A DNA stretch of 64,000 nt, taken from positions 11,142 to 75,141 of the forward strand of contig DATIDV010000039.1 of NCBI GenBank assembly GCA_035456105.1, in the 5' to 3' direction. Made by a program: the position numbers and the translations under genes. The notes below the pieces were generated by a model, which saw only the letters and a program-made list of their open reading frames with translations, did no database searches and had not been told where the DNA came from. Shown here one piece after another: positions 1-8,919 of this stretch. Within the stretch, counting starts at the first letter, position 1, and each line of letters starts with the position of its first letter. The stretch comes from Viridibacterium sp035456105 (lineage in GTDB: Bacteria > Pseudomonadota > Gammaproteobacteria > Burkholderiales > Rhodocyclaceae).

Positions 1-864
1 GACTACGTGCTGGCCGATATGGCGCCCGCCAATCACACCACCATCTCACGCCAGACCTCGGTGGTGTTCTTCGCACTGAACTTCGTCACGCTATCGACGC
101 TGGTTTATCTGCTCCTGCGCTTCGCGCTGCTTGATCGCGCCAAGGCGCGGGCGGGTCTTGAAGAAGCGCACATGAAGCTTGCTGCCGAACAGGAGCGCTC
201 CGAGCGTCTGTTGCTGAACATCCTGCCCGCGCCGATTGCACATCGCCTGCGCGCCTCCGACGCGACGATTGCTGATGGCTTTGCAGAGGTGTCGGTAATG
301 TTCGCCGACATCGTGAATTTCACCGGACTCGCTGCGGACATGCAGGCCGATCAGGTATTCGAGATGCTCAATCGCGTGTTCAGCAGCTTCGATGAACTGG
401 CCGAGCGGCATGGGCTGGAAAAGATCAAGACCATCGGCGATGCCTACATGGTGGCGGGCGGCCTGTCGGACGCCTTGCCGGATGCCTGCTGCGCAGTCGC
501 CGAACTGGCGCTCGACATGCACGACTGGCTGCGCCGGGACCAGACCACGCGCAACGCACCGCTGCATGTACGCATCGGCATCGGCACCGGTCCTGTTGTG
601 GCCGGCGTCGTGGGCAAGAAGAAATTCATCTACGACTTGTGGGGAGATACAGTAAACCTCGCCAGCCGCATTACGGACGAAAGCGTGCCGGATGGCATCC
701 AGTGTGACCGTGCGAGCTACGAGTTGCTCAAGGGGCGCTTCACCTTCGAGGCGCCGATGAGCCTGCATCTCAAGGGCAAGGGCAATGTCGAGGTGTGGCG
801 TTTGAGCGGGCGCGTTGCAACACCGGAACAGACGCAGCAAAAACTTGTTCGCGAACAGTCCTGA
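1..864 (+). CDS. Class III adenylate cyclase, C-terminal part (cut by window edge)
   Basis: The frame is open from the first base, so the N-terminus lies outside the window. Visible order: one transmembrane helix (about residues 20-42), a short coiled linker, then a class III nucleotide cyclase domain to the end. The first metal aspartate is in FADIVNFTG and the second in GDAYMVAGG. Purine-selecting residues are a Lys in EKIKTIGDAY and an Asp in DLWGDTVNLASR, the pair expected for ATP rather than GTP. The Asn/Arg transition-state residues are in NLASR. The product should make cAMP on the cytoplasmic face of the inner membrane. The missing N-terminus probably holds a sensor domain. It converges with the kinase gene at 883-2619, with an 18-base gap. 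Confidence 0.9.
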   Translation, partial: DYVLADMAPANHTTISRQTSVVFFALNFVTLSTLVYLLLRFALLDRAKARAGLEEAHMKLAAEQERSERLLLNILPAPIAHRLRASDATIADGFAEVSVMFADIVNFTGLAADMQADQVFEMLNRVFSSFDELAERHGLEKIKTIGDAYMVAGGLSDALPDACCAVAELALDMHDWLRRDQTTRNAPLHVRIGIGTGPVVAGVVGKKKFIYDLWGDTVNLASRITDESVPDGIQCDRASYELLKGRFTFEAPMSLHLKGKGNVEVWRLSGRVATPEQTQQKLVREQS

Positions 865-882
865 GCGGCACTCGGTCTTGCT

Positions 883-2619
883 CTACGCTTGCGAGGCAGC
901 CACACGCGCGAGTTCAAAACGTACGCTGCCACGCTTGTTGTTGGCCAAGGCCAGTCGGTAGTCCAGCGATTCGGCAAGACGGTGGGCCTGGTAAAGGCCG
1001 ATACCCAGACCACGATCCGAAGGCAGCGGGCGCACAAATAGCAGATCGGCCCGGTCACCCTCCAGCGGTATGCCGTTGTCTTCGACCTGCAATGCACATG
1101 AGCACTCATTGGCGTTCAAAGTGACGACGATGCGCAAGTCAGCACCGCTCGCCGCGCCTTCATCATTCATCTTGTCCAGTGCATTGCGCACGAGATTCTC
1201 GGTCACGGTGTCGAACAACAGCACCGGCAGGCTCGCGCCGCTCAGGCTGCCAGTAAGTGCAAACACCACGCGGGCGTCGCTCAGGCGCTCCTGAATCGCA
1301 GTCCACCACTGTTGCGCATCACCTTCACGCACGTCGGCCGCCACCGGTTGGCGGATGCGATCGAGTGCATCGTGCAGGCGCTGGCTGATCACTGGTAGCT
1401 GGCGGCTCAGCAAGCCTTGCAGCGCTTCATTGCGACCATCGCGTTCAGCCTGTCCTATGGCGAAACACAGCGTGTCAATGGACTGCAGCAGATTCTTCAC
1501 CTCATGCGTCATGCGCGCACCGGTTTCATGTACGGCCCGCAGATAAGAGAGCGACTGCATGCGGCGCGATTGCTCCTTGGCTGCATGAAACTCGGCCAGC
1601 AAGCGCACCATCAAATCCATTTGCCATAAATGCATGGGCGCCAGTTCATAGCGCGTGTGAACACCGATTTCCAACGACCCATGCAGCAGGCGGCTGCGGC
1701 GATTCGAAATGCGACCGACGAAACCTCCCTGCTCCAGCCCTTCAACCATCACGCGCCAGTCCGCGCCTTCGACGCCAGGCCACGCCAGCATGCGCGTTAC
1801 GGCCCCCTCCAACAGCACCTCGGGGCCATCGTCTCCGGCAGCCAACCGCGCCACTTCGTCCAACCAGTGGCTGAACGGCGCGCCACCCGACAAGGCGTGA
1901 CGCGCAATCGCCAGGCTCAGGCCTGCGCCCTGCCCCGGGTTCCACGCCCAGCCCAGCAAGAGCAGGCTCATTGCCATGATGCCGAGAGACTGCAACAAGG
2001 CCGGGATGTATTCGAGCTCGGATACAAACATCAGCGCCAACGCCCCGAGCAATACGCCGCTCAACACCAGCACAATCACCAGCCCGCCGACGAAATCCAG
2101 CGCCATCTGCTCACGCGTACGCGCCAGCTTGCGAGCGAACGCCGGCACCAAGCACAGCAGCAGCGGCGAACTCAGGCCAATGGCATTGCGCAGCAGATCG
2201 GTCGGACGCGCATCAGCAGGCAGCAATTGCGGCAAGGTCAGCGCCACAAGCGCAATGATCAGGTAGGCCTCGGCACACCAGAAAGACAGACGTGCCTTGC
2301 CCTCGGGGTGACGGAACAATTCGGCCCCGACCAACCCGGCCAGGACCAGCATCCACAGCAGCGCGATACCCCAGGACATGAACAGGCCCAGACCGGCCAC
2401 GATTGCAAGCGCCGCCAGCACTGCACCTGTACCCAGTGTGCGTTCCGGGCGCACCAGCGGTTGCCATAGCAGCACAGCACCAAGATGACCGACGATGAGG
2501 CCACGGCCGACAGGGGTAGCTACTCCTTGCAGCAGACCCAGATGCAGGAGCAAGAGGCTGAACGCCAGCAGCCAGGGGCGCACCGCGTGTGCGGTGAGCC
2601 GTGCAATCCATTCATTCAT
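883..2619 (-). CDS. Membrane-bound sensor histidine kinase
   Basis: The 578-residue protein has about eight hydrophobic helices in its first 230 residues, then a cytoplasmic linker, a dimerisation/phosphoacceptor helix with His in THEVKNLLQS (about residue 372), and an ATPase domain with an N-box (ENLVRNALDK), a DNG box and a GLGIGL G-box. It should autophosphorylate on that histidine in response to a membrane signal. No response regulator is adjacent, so its partner is unknown. The start is placed at the ATG ending at 2619, where the reading begins MNEWIARL. An in-frame start 22 codons upstream is possible but adds residues with no membrane or domain character. A PrsK-like role is conceivable, but nothing here supports it. 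Confidence 0.85.
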   Translation of the reverse strand: MNEWIARLTAHAVRPWLLAFSLLLLHLGLLQGVATPVGRGLIVGHLGAVLLWQPLVRPERTLGTGAVLAALAIVAGLGLFMSWGIALLWMLVLAGLVGAELFRHPEGKARLSFWCAEAYLIIALVALTLPQLLPADARPTDLLRNAIGLSSPLLLCLVPAFARKLARTREQMALDFVGGLVIVLVLSGVLLGALALMFVSELEYIPALLQSLGIMAMSLLLLGWAWNPGQGAGLSLAIARHALSGGAPFSHWLDEVARLAAGDDGPEVLLEGAVTRMLAWPGVEGADWRVMVEGLEQGGFVGRISNRRSRLLHGSLEIGVHTRYELAPMHLWQMDLMVRLLAEFHAAKEQSRRMQSLSYLRAVHETGARMTHEVKNLLQSIDTLCFAIGQAERDGRNEALQGLLSRQLPVISQRLHDALDRIRQPVAADVREGDAQQWWTAIQERLSDARVVFALTGSLSGASLPVLLFDTVTENLVRNALDKMNDEGAASGADLRIVVTLNANECSCALQVEDNGIPLEGDRADLLFVRPLPSDRGLGIGLYQAHRLAESLDYRLALANNKRGSVRFELARVAASQA

Positions 2620-2810
2620 GCAAGGTTCCGGATAAACAGCGGTGGGCAAATCGTGACGCCTGCTGCCGTGAAATACACCACGCATCGTCAGAAATTCGAC
2701 ACTTCATCGTCATCAAGTGCCAGTAATTGGCATTACTTCGGGTTTATCGGATGGCATCATAGTTGCTCAAGTAGTCATACAAACAAAAACCAAAGAGTCG
2801 ATCGAAGAAC

Positions 2811-3458
2811 ATGAAAACACAACAGTCCGGTTTCACGCTCGTCGAAATCGCCATCGTGCTGGTCATCATCGGTTTGCTATTGGGCGGCGTGCTCAAGGGG
2901 CAGGAGCTTATCAATAGTGCCAAGGCAAAATCTGTTATCAATGATTTTCGCAACGTCTCGGTAATGATCAATTCATATCAAGACAGATTTCGTGCGCTGC
3001 CAGGTGACGATGCAAAAGCAGACAAGGAAATGACTAACGCAAAAGTGGCATCGACTACGCCAGCTAATGTCGGCAACGGCAAGATTGATGGTGCGTGGGA
3101 TTCAAAGGTAAAAACTGATGAAACTTACTTGGCCTGGCAACACCTCAGGTTGGCAAATCTGTCAAATGGGGCCACAGATATAGATGCGACCGACTATCAA
3201 CAGAAAAATGCAGATGGCGGCGTGATCGGTTTTCAAACTGGGGCTCCCGCCGGCGCAGATGCGACAAAAGTACAAGGGCGGATTTTTGCCTGCCAGAGCC
3301 AGATATCAGGTCGAATCGCGCAGCAGGTCGATGCAACAGTTGATAATGATCGAGATGTAGCCGCGGGGTCAGTATTCGTGCTGGACTCACTGAAAAGTGG
3401 CTTTGCATCGGCGCCCCTTGCCGACGGAGATTTCTATATCGTGTGTATGGGTTTTTGA
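2811..3458 (+). CDS. Type IV pilin-like / type II pseudopilin precursor
   Basis: The 215-residue product starts with a short basic leader, then a prepilin peptidase site (QSG^FTLVE, cleavage after Gly7, Glu at mature position 5) and a hydrophobic helix to about residue 27. The rest is a globular domain with two C-terminal cysteines (FACQSQ and IVCMGF) that could form a disulfide. It should be processed by a prepilin peptidase and held in the inner membrane or assembled in a filament. No pilus assembly or secretion genes adjoin it. The gene is visibly richer in A+T than its neighbours, which may indicate acquisition, although pilins often drift. A GAAG ribosome site lies just before the ATG. 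The substrate or filament it belongs to cannot be told. Confidence 0.85.
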   Translation: MKTQQSGFTLVEIAIVLVIIGLLLGGVLKGQELINSAKAKSVINDFRNVSVMINSYQDRFRALPGDDAKADKEMTNAKVASTTPANVGNGKIDGAWDSKVKTDETYLAWQHLRLANLSNGATDIDATDYQQKNADGGVIGFQTGAPAGADATKVQGRIFACQSQISGRIAQQVDATVDNDRDVAAGSVFVLDSLKSGFASAPLADGDFYIVCMGF

Positions 3459-3483
3459 TTCCACGAGTAAATAATTGCAGCGG

Positions 3484-3513
3484 CGGCCCTCAAGCTAGGG
3501 CCGTCTTGCGTTT
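3484..3513 (+). terminator. Rho-independent terminator after the pseudopilin gene
   Basis: A perfect 7-bp stem (CGGCCCT, loop CAAGCT, AGGGCCG) is followed by TCTTGCGTTT. It sits between the convergent pseudopilin and antiporter genes. The U-tract is interrupted, so strength is probably moderate. Confidence 0.55.
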
Positions 3514-5482
3514 ACCCACCCTTCAACAACCGCAACTCAGCCACTGACAAATCCGCAGACACGCCCAACAGCACCAGCACGTCACCCGCTTCAAGCTGCG
3601 TGTCCGATGCCGGGTTGACGCTGCGAATGCCGCGGCGGCGGATGGCCGTCACGGTCACGTTGATCAACTCCAGCTTCAAGTGGTCAAGGCGTTTCCCAAT
3701 GGCGTAAGCGCCCGGCTGCAGAGCGATGGAGTGCAGGCGTTCCTGCAGGGCATCCGGCCGGTCGGCCGCGTCCGACGCGCCGTGGAAAAAGCCGCGCATG
3801 ACGGAGTAACGCTGATTGCGAATATCCCTTACGCTGCGGATCACGCGTGACAGCGGCATGCCGATCAGCGCCAGCACGTGGCTGGCAAGCATGATGCTGG
3901 TCTCGAGCATTTCCGGCACGACTTCAACCGCGCCAGCGTCCATGAGTAGCTCCATGTCGGCATCGTCCGCCGCGCGCGCCACGACGGGTACGTCCGGTCT
4001 CAGGGCCTGCACGTGATGGAGCACGCGCATGGCAGCGGACACGTCGTTGAAGGAGAGGACCACGGCGCTGGCGCGCATGAGCCCGGCAGCGATCAAGGTT
4101 TCGCGTCGTGAGCAGTCGCCGAATACCACGGTATCGCCTGCCGAAGCAGCACTGCGAACGCGATCCGGATCAAGATCGAGCGCCACGTAGGTCAGCTCTT
4201 CCTTTTCGAGGAAACGTGCCAGGTACTGCCCGCTGCGACCATAGCCACAGATGATGACGTGCTTCTCCGTAGCAATGGATTGCGCGGCAATCTTGGTCAA
4301 CTCCATCGAACGCAGTAACCACTCTGATGTGACGAAACGCATCACGATGCGGTCGCTCATCTGTACGAGGAGAGGGGCAATCAGCAGCGACAGCACCAGC
4401 GCTGCAACGACGATCTGCAAGACACGCGCGGGATCACCTTCGAGATCTCCAAGCTGCGTCAGCAGAACGAAACCAAATTCACCCCCTGCACACAGCCACA
4501 GGCCACTGCGCACAGCAGTTCCAGGGGTGGCTTTGAACAGGCGCGAACTGGCGAACACCACGCCGAACTTGATGACGAGAATTGCCACCAGCACGCCGAA
4601 CACGACAAAGAAGTGCTTGAAGATAACGCCGACGTCGAGAAACATGCCGACCGTGACCATGAAGAAACCGAGCAGGACGTCGCGGAACGGCTTGATGTCT
4701 TCTTCCACCTGGAAACGAAACTCCGTTTCCGAAATAAGCATGCCGGCCAGAAAAGCGCCGAGGGCCAGCGACAGTCCCGCCCGCTCCGTCACCCAGGCCA
4801 GACCCAGCGTGATCAGCAGGATGTTGAGCATGAACAACTCGGAAGAGCGGCGCCGCGCAACGAGCAGGAACCAGGGGCGCATGAGGCGGTGCCCGAGGAA
4901 TAGCAGCACGGTGAGCACGATCACCGCCTTAACGGCAGCCCAAGCGAGGATGGGTGCAAGATCGTCCGACTTCTGCGCGAGCGCGGGAATCAGGATCAGC
5001 AAGGGCACGACGGCAACGTCCTGGAACAGGAGCACGCCGAGTACTTCGCGACCATGCGGCGTGTCGAGCTGCATGCGATCGGCCAGCAGCTTGCTGAGCA
5101 CGGCCGTCGACGACATGGAAATGGCCGAAGCCAGTGCAAAGCTGGCCAGCGCGCTGAGGCCCAGCAGTACGCCCAGCACCGTGCCGATCAGGGTGGTGAG
5201 TACAACCTGCAGCCCGCCGAGCCCGAATACCAGCCGCTTCATGGCGAACAGGCGTCCGAGGGAGAACTCCAGGCCGATGGTAAACATGAGGAATACCACG
5301 CCGAACTCGGCAAGGTAATGCGCCTGCGCCGTATCCGGCACCAATGCAGCTGCGTTGGGGCCGAGCACCGCCCCCATAGCCAGATAGCCAAGCACCGGAG
5401 GCAAATTCATTGAGCGGAACAAGATCACGACCCCAACGGCGGCCGCGAGCAACAGCAATATCAGTTCCAGCGCATGATGCAT
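3512..5482 (-). CDS. Kef/RosB-type monovalent cation:proton antiporter with RCK domains (CPA2 family)
   Basis: The 656-residue protein has about twelve membrane helices (residues 1-385) of the CPA2 exchanger fold. A Rossmann-type RCK-N domain follows, with nucleotide motif GYGRSGQYLARF near residue 412, and an RCK-C domain occupies the last 80 residues. The family exports K+ or Na+ in exchange for H+, gated by a nucleotide or glutathione adduct on the RCK part. No ancillary KefF/KefG quinone reductase gene is adjacent, so glutathione gating is unproven. The ATG at 5482 gives the usual N-terminus directly before the first helix. It is divergent from kdsD across a 351-base gap. Confidence 0.85.
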   Translation of the reverse strand: MHHALELILLLLAAAVGVVILFRSMNLPPVLGYLAMGAVLGPNAAALVPDTAQAHYLAEFGVVFLMFTIGLEFSLGRLFAMKRLVFGLGGLQVVLTTLIGTVLGVLLGLSALASFALASAISMSSTAVLSKLLADRMQLDTPHGREVLGVLLFQDVAVVPLLILIPALAQKSDDLAPILAWAAVKAVIVLTVLLFLGHRLMRPWFLLVARRRSSELFMLNILLITLGLAWVTERAGLSLALGAFLAGMLISETEFRFQVEEDIKPFRDVLLGFFMVTVGMFLDVGVIFKHFFVVFGVLVAILVIKFGVVFASSRLFKATPGTAVRSGLWLCAGGEFGFVLLTQLGDLEGDPARVLQIVVAALVLSLLIAPLLVQMSDRIVMRFVTSEWLLRSMELTKIAAQSIATEKHVIICGYGRSGQYLARFLEKEELTYVALDLDPDRVRSAASAGDTVVFGDCSRRETLIAAGLMRASAVVLSFNDVSAAMRVLHHVQALRPDVPVVARAADDADMELLMDAGAVEVVPEMLETSIMLASHVLALIGMPLSRVIRSVRDIRNQRYSVMRGFFHGASDAADRPDALQERLHSIALQPGAYAIGKRLDHLKLELINVTVTAIRRRGIRSVNPASDTQLEAGDVLVLLGVSADLSVAELRLLKGG

Positions 5483-5833
5483 GTCAATACCGGTAAGTGG
5501 CCCAAGTCAGGGCACCAATTTCAAGGCGTACGTCGGTGCTCAGTACGTCAGCGACGGTTTGTTATACTGCGAAGTCTGATGCGTACAGCGCCCGTAAGCG
5601 GTCAGGCTGACCCGGGCTACTCAATCTGCGAACTCAGCGGTGCTCGCAGTCTTCATGAAGTCTTCGGACTCACACCCACCGATGAGGCACGGAGCCCACG
5701 TCCGCCCAGTTTAACCTTGCAGTCGCATGAACCCAAAATTGACCGGGGCCCGCAGGCCTGTTGGCTCGCTACCCGATCAAGCTTCCTCCCAAACTCGATC
5801 AACTGATTGTTGTTCAGGCATTAGGCAAACGGC
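5483..5833. other. Divergent intergenic region, Kef antiporter / kdsD
   Basis: No convincing gene is visible in these 351 bases. A good -10 hexamer TATACT lies at 5563-5568 on the plus strand but lacks a clear -35. If it serves kdsD, the mRNA would have a leader of roughly 260 bases. Several short inverted repeats occur around 5640-5680, but no known riboswitch is recognisable. Confidence 0.4.
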
Positions 5834-6865
5834 ATGAGCCAATCCCCCCGCTCCACAACAGACTCCTTCCCCACACGCTCGCTCGACGATCAGGCATTGA
5901 CTGCCCGTGCACGTGCCGTGCTGACGATTGAAGCGAATGCTGTAACGGCCCTCGCCGCGCGCATCGGCGCGCAATTCGTGTGCGCCATCGACATGATCCT
6001 GCAGAGCCGCGGCCGCGTCATCGTGAGCGGCGTCGGCAAATCGGGGCATATCGGCCGCAAGATCGCTGCGACGCTGGCCAGTACCGGCACACCCGCCTAT
6101 TTCGTGCATCCTGCCGAAGCCGCGCACGGTGATCTGGGCATGATCCAGCCGGACGATGTGCTGATCGCTCTCTCTAACTCCGGCAGCACGGAAGAGCTAC
6201 TGGTCATAGTGCCCTTCGTCAAACGCATGGGCGCACGCCTAATTGCCATGACCGGCCGTGCGGATTCTCCGCTGGCTCAGCTGAGCGATGCACATCTCGA
6301 CGTTGGCGTGGCCGAAGAGGCCTGCTCGTTGAATCTGGCACCGACTGCGAGTACCACTGCAGCGCTGGCCATGGGCGACGCACTGGCAGTCGTATTACTC
6401 GACGCGCGCGGTTTCAGCCCGGAAGACTTCGCCCGCTCGCATCCTGGCGGCGCACTGGGTCGTCGTCTGCTCACCCATGTGCGCGACGTGATGCGCACCG
6501 GCGATGCTATTCCGTGCGTCACACCCGAGGCGAGTTTCGCCGAAGCGCTGCTGGAAATCTCGCGCAAGGGCATGGGCATGACGGCGATCTGCGATATTAC
6601 GAACGGCACGCCAGGCAAGTTGCTGGGGGTTTTCACCGACGGCGACCTGCGTCGCCTGCTGGAGCGCACCGGCAACATCACCGGGCTGAAGATTGCCGAT
6701 GTCATGCATGCATCGCCACGCTGCATCACCCCCGATGCGCTTGCCGCCGAAGCAGCCAGCATGATGGAGCAGCTGTCTATCACGCGCTTGCTGGTCATCG
6801 ACGCTCAAGGCCTGCTTGTCGGAGCGCTGAACACACAAGACCTGCTGACGGCCAAGGTGATCTGA
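5834..6865 (+). CDS. kdsD: D-arabinose 5-phosphate isomerase
   Basis: Converts D-ribulose 5-phosphate to D-arabinose 5-phosphate, the first committed step towards Kdo for lipopolysaccharide. The 343-residue protein has an N-terminal SIS sugar-isomerase domain (motifs SGVGKSGHIGRK and ALSNSGSTEELL), the family histidine in RSHPGGALGRRL, and two C-terminal CBS domains (about residues 220-343). The length fits the family (E. coli enzyme 328). Its TGA overlaps the next ATG by one base (TGATG), and the four genes from here to lptA lie on one strand with short gaps, so one operon couples Kdo supply to LPS export. Confidence 0.96.
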   Translation: MSQSPRSTTDSFPTRSLDDQALTARARAVLTIEANAVTALAARIGAQFVCAIDMILQSRGRVIVSGVGKSGHIGRKIAATLASTGTPAYFVHPAEAAHGDLGMIQPDDVLIALSNSGSTEELLVIVPFVKRMGARLIAMTGRADSPLAQLSDAHLDVGVAEEACSLNLAPTASTTAALAMGDALAVVLLDARGFSPEDFARSHPGGALGRRLLTHVRDVMRTGDAIPCVTPEASFAEALLEISRKGMGMTAICDITNGTPGKLLGVFTDGDLRRLLERTGNITGLKIADVMHASPRCITPDALAAEAASMMEQLSITRLLVIDAQGLLVGALNTQDLLTAKVI

Positions 6866-7419
6866 TGCTATTCCCCAACAAGGACGAACACTTCGAATCT
6901 GCACGCATCAAGGCAGAAAAACTAAAGCTCATGGCTTTCGACGTCGACGGTGTACTCACCGATGGCACCTTGTTCTTCACGCCAGCTGGCGACGAGATCA
7001 AGGCCTTTTCCAGCCTCGACGGCCATGGTCTGAAAATGCTGGCTGAAGCAGGCATCACCGTCGCCATCATCACCGGCCGCAAGTCACCCATGGTCGAGCT
7101 GCGCGCTGCCAATCTCGGCGTCGCCCACCTCTTCCAGGGCGTCGAGGACAAACGCGCCGTCATGCGCTCGCTGCGCGAGCAACTTGGGCTGTCGGCGGAA
7201 CAAAGCGGTTACATGGGCGATGATGTCGTCGATCTGCCGATCCTGCGTGATTGCGGTTTCTCGGCATCGGTGCGAGACGGACACCAGTTTGTTCACAAGC
7301 ACGTGGACTTCGTAGCCTCGCATGGTGGCGGTCGCGGTGCGGTACGCGAGCTGTGCGACTTCATACTGAATGCGCAGGGTAAGCTCGATACCATGCTGGC
7401 CAGTTATCTGACGCGTTGA
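6865..7419 (+). CDS. kdsC: 3-deoxy-D-manno-octulosonate 8-phosphate phosphatase
   Basis: A 184-residue HAD-superfamily phosphatase that removes phosphate from Kdo-8-P, giving free Kdo for activation by KdsB. Motif I is FDVDGVLTDG with the nucleophile Asp and the acid/base Asp. Motif II is the Thr in ITGRKS, motif III is the Lys in VEDKRAVM, and motif IV is GDDVVDLP. There is no cap domain, as expected for this tetrameric family. The start at 6865 follows from the one-base overlap with the kdsD stop and matches the family length. Longer in-frame extension upstream would overlap kdsD and is not believable. Confidence 0.96.
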   Translation: MLFPNKDEHFESARIKAEKLKLMAFDVDGVLTDGTLFFTPAGDEIKAFSSLDGHGLKMLAEAGITVAIITGRKSPMVELRAANLGVAHLFQGVEDKRAVMRSLREQLGLSAEQSGYMGDDVVDLPILRDCGFSASVRDGHQFVHKHVDFVASHGGGRGAVRELCDFILNAQGKLDTMLASYLTR

Positions 7420-7441
7420 TCGATGGAATGAAAACAAGCTG

Positions 7442-8020
7442 ATGCGTCGCCTACCCGCCCTCCTCCCCCTGCTCATAGCCGCCTTGCTGGCACTGGCCAC
7501 CTACTGGCTGCAATTCGTGGTCGGCAATGAGCGTCCAACCGGTCTGGGCAATGATCGCGGCGACCCCGACGCGATCGTCGAGAACTTCCATGTCGACAAG
7601 TTTGACCAGACGGGCAGGCTTGCCATGACGCTCGACGCCGACGAACTCAAGCACTACCCCGCGGATGACTCGGCAGACCTGAAACAACCACGCGTACACT
7701 TCATTTCGGTAGGGCGCGACAGCACCTGGCGCAGCGACAAGGCGCGCATCACCGACCGTGGTGACCATATCCAGCTTGTCGACAATGTACGTGGTGTGCG
7801 CGTAGCGACAACGGACTCCGTCGAGCAGGTGTTGACCACCTCTGAAGCCAAGGTGCTCACTGACGACGAAATCGTCCATATCGACAAACCCCTGACCATG
7901 ACCCAAGGCGCTATCCGCATCAATGCCGCCAGTGGTGCATGGAACAATATTGACGGCTCGCTGCAACTCAAGCAGGTCGATGCCATTCTTCAACGAACGC
8001 CTAATGTGACGCCGAACTGA
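7442..8020 (+). CDS. lptC: LPS export system protein LptC
   Basis: A 192-residue bitopic inner-membrane protein with a single helix near residues 5-20, followed by a periplasmic beta-jellyroll (DUF1239/LptC domain). It accepts lipopolysaccharide from the LptB2FG extractor and passes it to LptA. Identification rests on the helix-plus-jellyroll layout, pattern similarity such as VENFHVDKFDQTGRL, and the position between kdsC and lptA, which is conserved across Gram-negatives. Confidence 0.9.
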   Translation: MRRLPALLPLLIAALLALATYWLQFVVGNERPTGLGNDRGDPDAIVENFHVDKFDQTGRLAMTLDADELKHYPADDSADLKQPRVHFISVGRDSTWRSDKARITDRGDHIQLVDNVRGVRVATTDSVEQVLTTSEAKVLTDDEIVHIDKPLTMTQGAIRINAASGAWNNIDGSLQLKQVDAILQRTPNVTPN

Positions 8021-8022
8021 TC

Positions 8023-8589
8023 ATGTCCCAACCGAGAATTCTGCTTGCCCTGAGCTTGAGCGTCGTCGCTGGCACAGTCACCCTGCACTCCTCACCTGCA
8101 AATGCCGAACGCGCCGATCGGGAAAAGCCCGTGCGCATCCTGGCGGACTACTCGCCAGTCAGCGACAAGACCAAGACAGTGATACTTGAAGGACACGTCA
8201 AGATCACACAAGGCACGCTGGTCATTGTCTCCAACAAGGCGGTGATCACCCAGGATGCGGACGGTTTCCAGACTGCTGTGGCAACCGGCGGCGAAGGTGG
8301 TCTGGCGCGCTTTCAGCAAAAGAGCGAAGGCAAGGATGAGATGGTGTATGCCGAAGCCGAACGCATTGAATACGATGCACGCACGGAGACTGCGACCTTG
8401 ATCAAGCGCGCCTGGGTACGCAAGGGCGTCAATGAGACCTGCGCTGACACGATCGAGTACAACGGCCAGACCGAAACCTCGAAGAGCCGCAGCGCTGCCA
8501 AACCGGGCGATCAGGTTTCCATCGTGCTCCCGGGCAAAGCCGCCCAATCCGCGCCGATCGCCACGATCACTTGCGAACGCAAGAAATAG
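8023..8589 (+). CDS. lptA: LPS transport periplasmic protein LptA
   Basis: A 188-residue protein with a cleavable signal peptide (cleavage probably after SSPANA, about residue 28) and an OstA/LptA beta-jellyroll, with typical ILEGHVKITQGTL and RIEYDARTETATL strands. It should oligomerise into the periplasmic bridge that carries LPS from LptC to LptD. It starts two bases after lptC. The usual next gene, lptB (ATPase), is not here; a 330-base gap and the phasin gene follow instead. Confidence 0.93.
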   Translation: MSQPRILLALSLSVVAGTVTLHSSPANAERADREKPVRILADYSPVSDKTKTVILEGHVKITQGTLVIVSNKAVITQDADGFQTAVATGGEGGLARFQQKSEGKDEMVYAEAERIEYDARTETATLIKRAWVRKGVNETCADTIEYNGQTETSKSRSAAKPGDQVSIVLPGKAAQSAPIATITCERKK

Positions 8590-8810
8590 TCCGCCAGTAG
8601 CGCCCGCTGCGCTCCGCGTACAGCTCCCGCAACCTTTCCTTGACGCAGCGCACACTTCCTCCTCCTCAGACGGCAAGTCACCCTTGTCGTCTGACTCTCC
8701 TCGTGCCATAGTTGCAGTGCATCATTTGTACTGAAAATTCGGCGCAAGCACCTGATTGATTGGCGTTTTTATCAATTCAACCACTTTTGTGTGCAGCGCA
8801 CAAAAAGTGC
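8590..8810. other. Non-coding stretch after lptA with a 12-bp hairpin
   Basis: No gene is visible. A stem TCAGACGGCAAG / CTTGTCGTCTGA (8666-8677 and 8683-8694, one G-U pair, 5-base loop) may end the LPS operon. It is followed by a pyrimidine-rich CTCTCCTC but no U-run. The 3' part approaches the phasin promoter. No lptB remnant is recognisable. Confidence 0.45.
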
Positions 8811-8858
8811 TTGACAAAGGCGTTTGTTGGCCTAGAATCCAGATTGTGCAGCGCAACA
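8790..8858 (+). promoter_or_regulatory. Two probable PhaR operators flanking the phasin promoter
   Basis: The dyad TGTGCAGCGCACA (8790-8802) ends 8 bases before the -35 box. A second copy, TTGTGCAGCGCAACA (8844-8858), covers the predicted start site. They share the 11-mer TGTGCAGCGCA, 55 bases apart (about five helical turns). The placement is that of a repressor bracketing the promoter. PhaR, encoded at 61729-62283, is the obvious candidate, because PhaR homologues are known to repress phaP until they bind polymer granules. Confidence 0.65.
8811..8838 (+). promoter_or_regulatory. Sigma-70 promoter of the phasin gene
   Basis: A perfect -35 TTGACA (8811-8816) and -10 TAGAAT (8833-8838) with a 16-base spacer. 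Predicted transcription start is near 8845, giving a leader of about 75 bases. The near-consensus boxes suit a very strongly expressed phasin gene. Confidence 0.85.
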
Positions 8859-8919
8859 TATTTCCCGGTAGCGCTAGCTTGTAGGCTGTGTCACCCACTC
8901 ACTTTTGAGGAGATAGAAA

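Noticed and set aside
1630..2469. A 279-codon open frame on the plus strand
   Set aside because: It is antisense to the histidine kinase membrane region and biased to Gln/Arg/His; no ribosome site.
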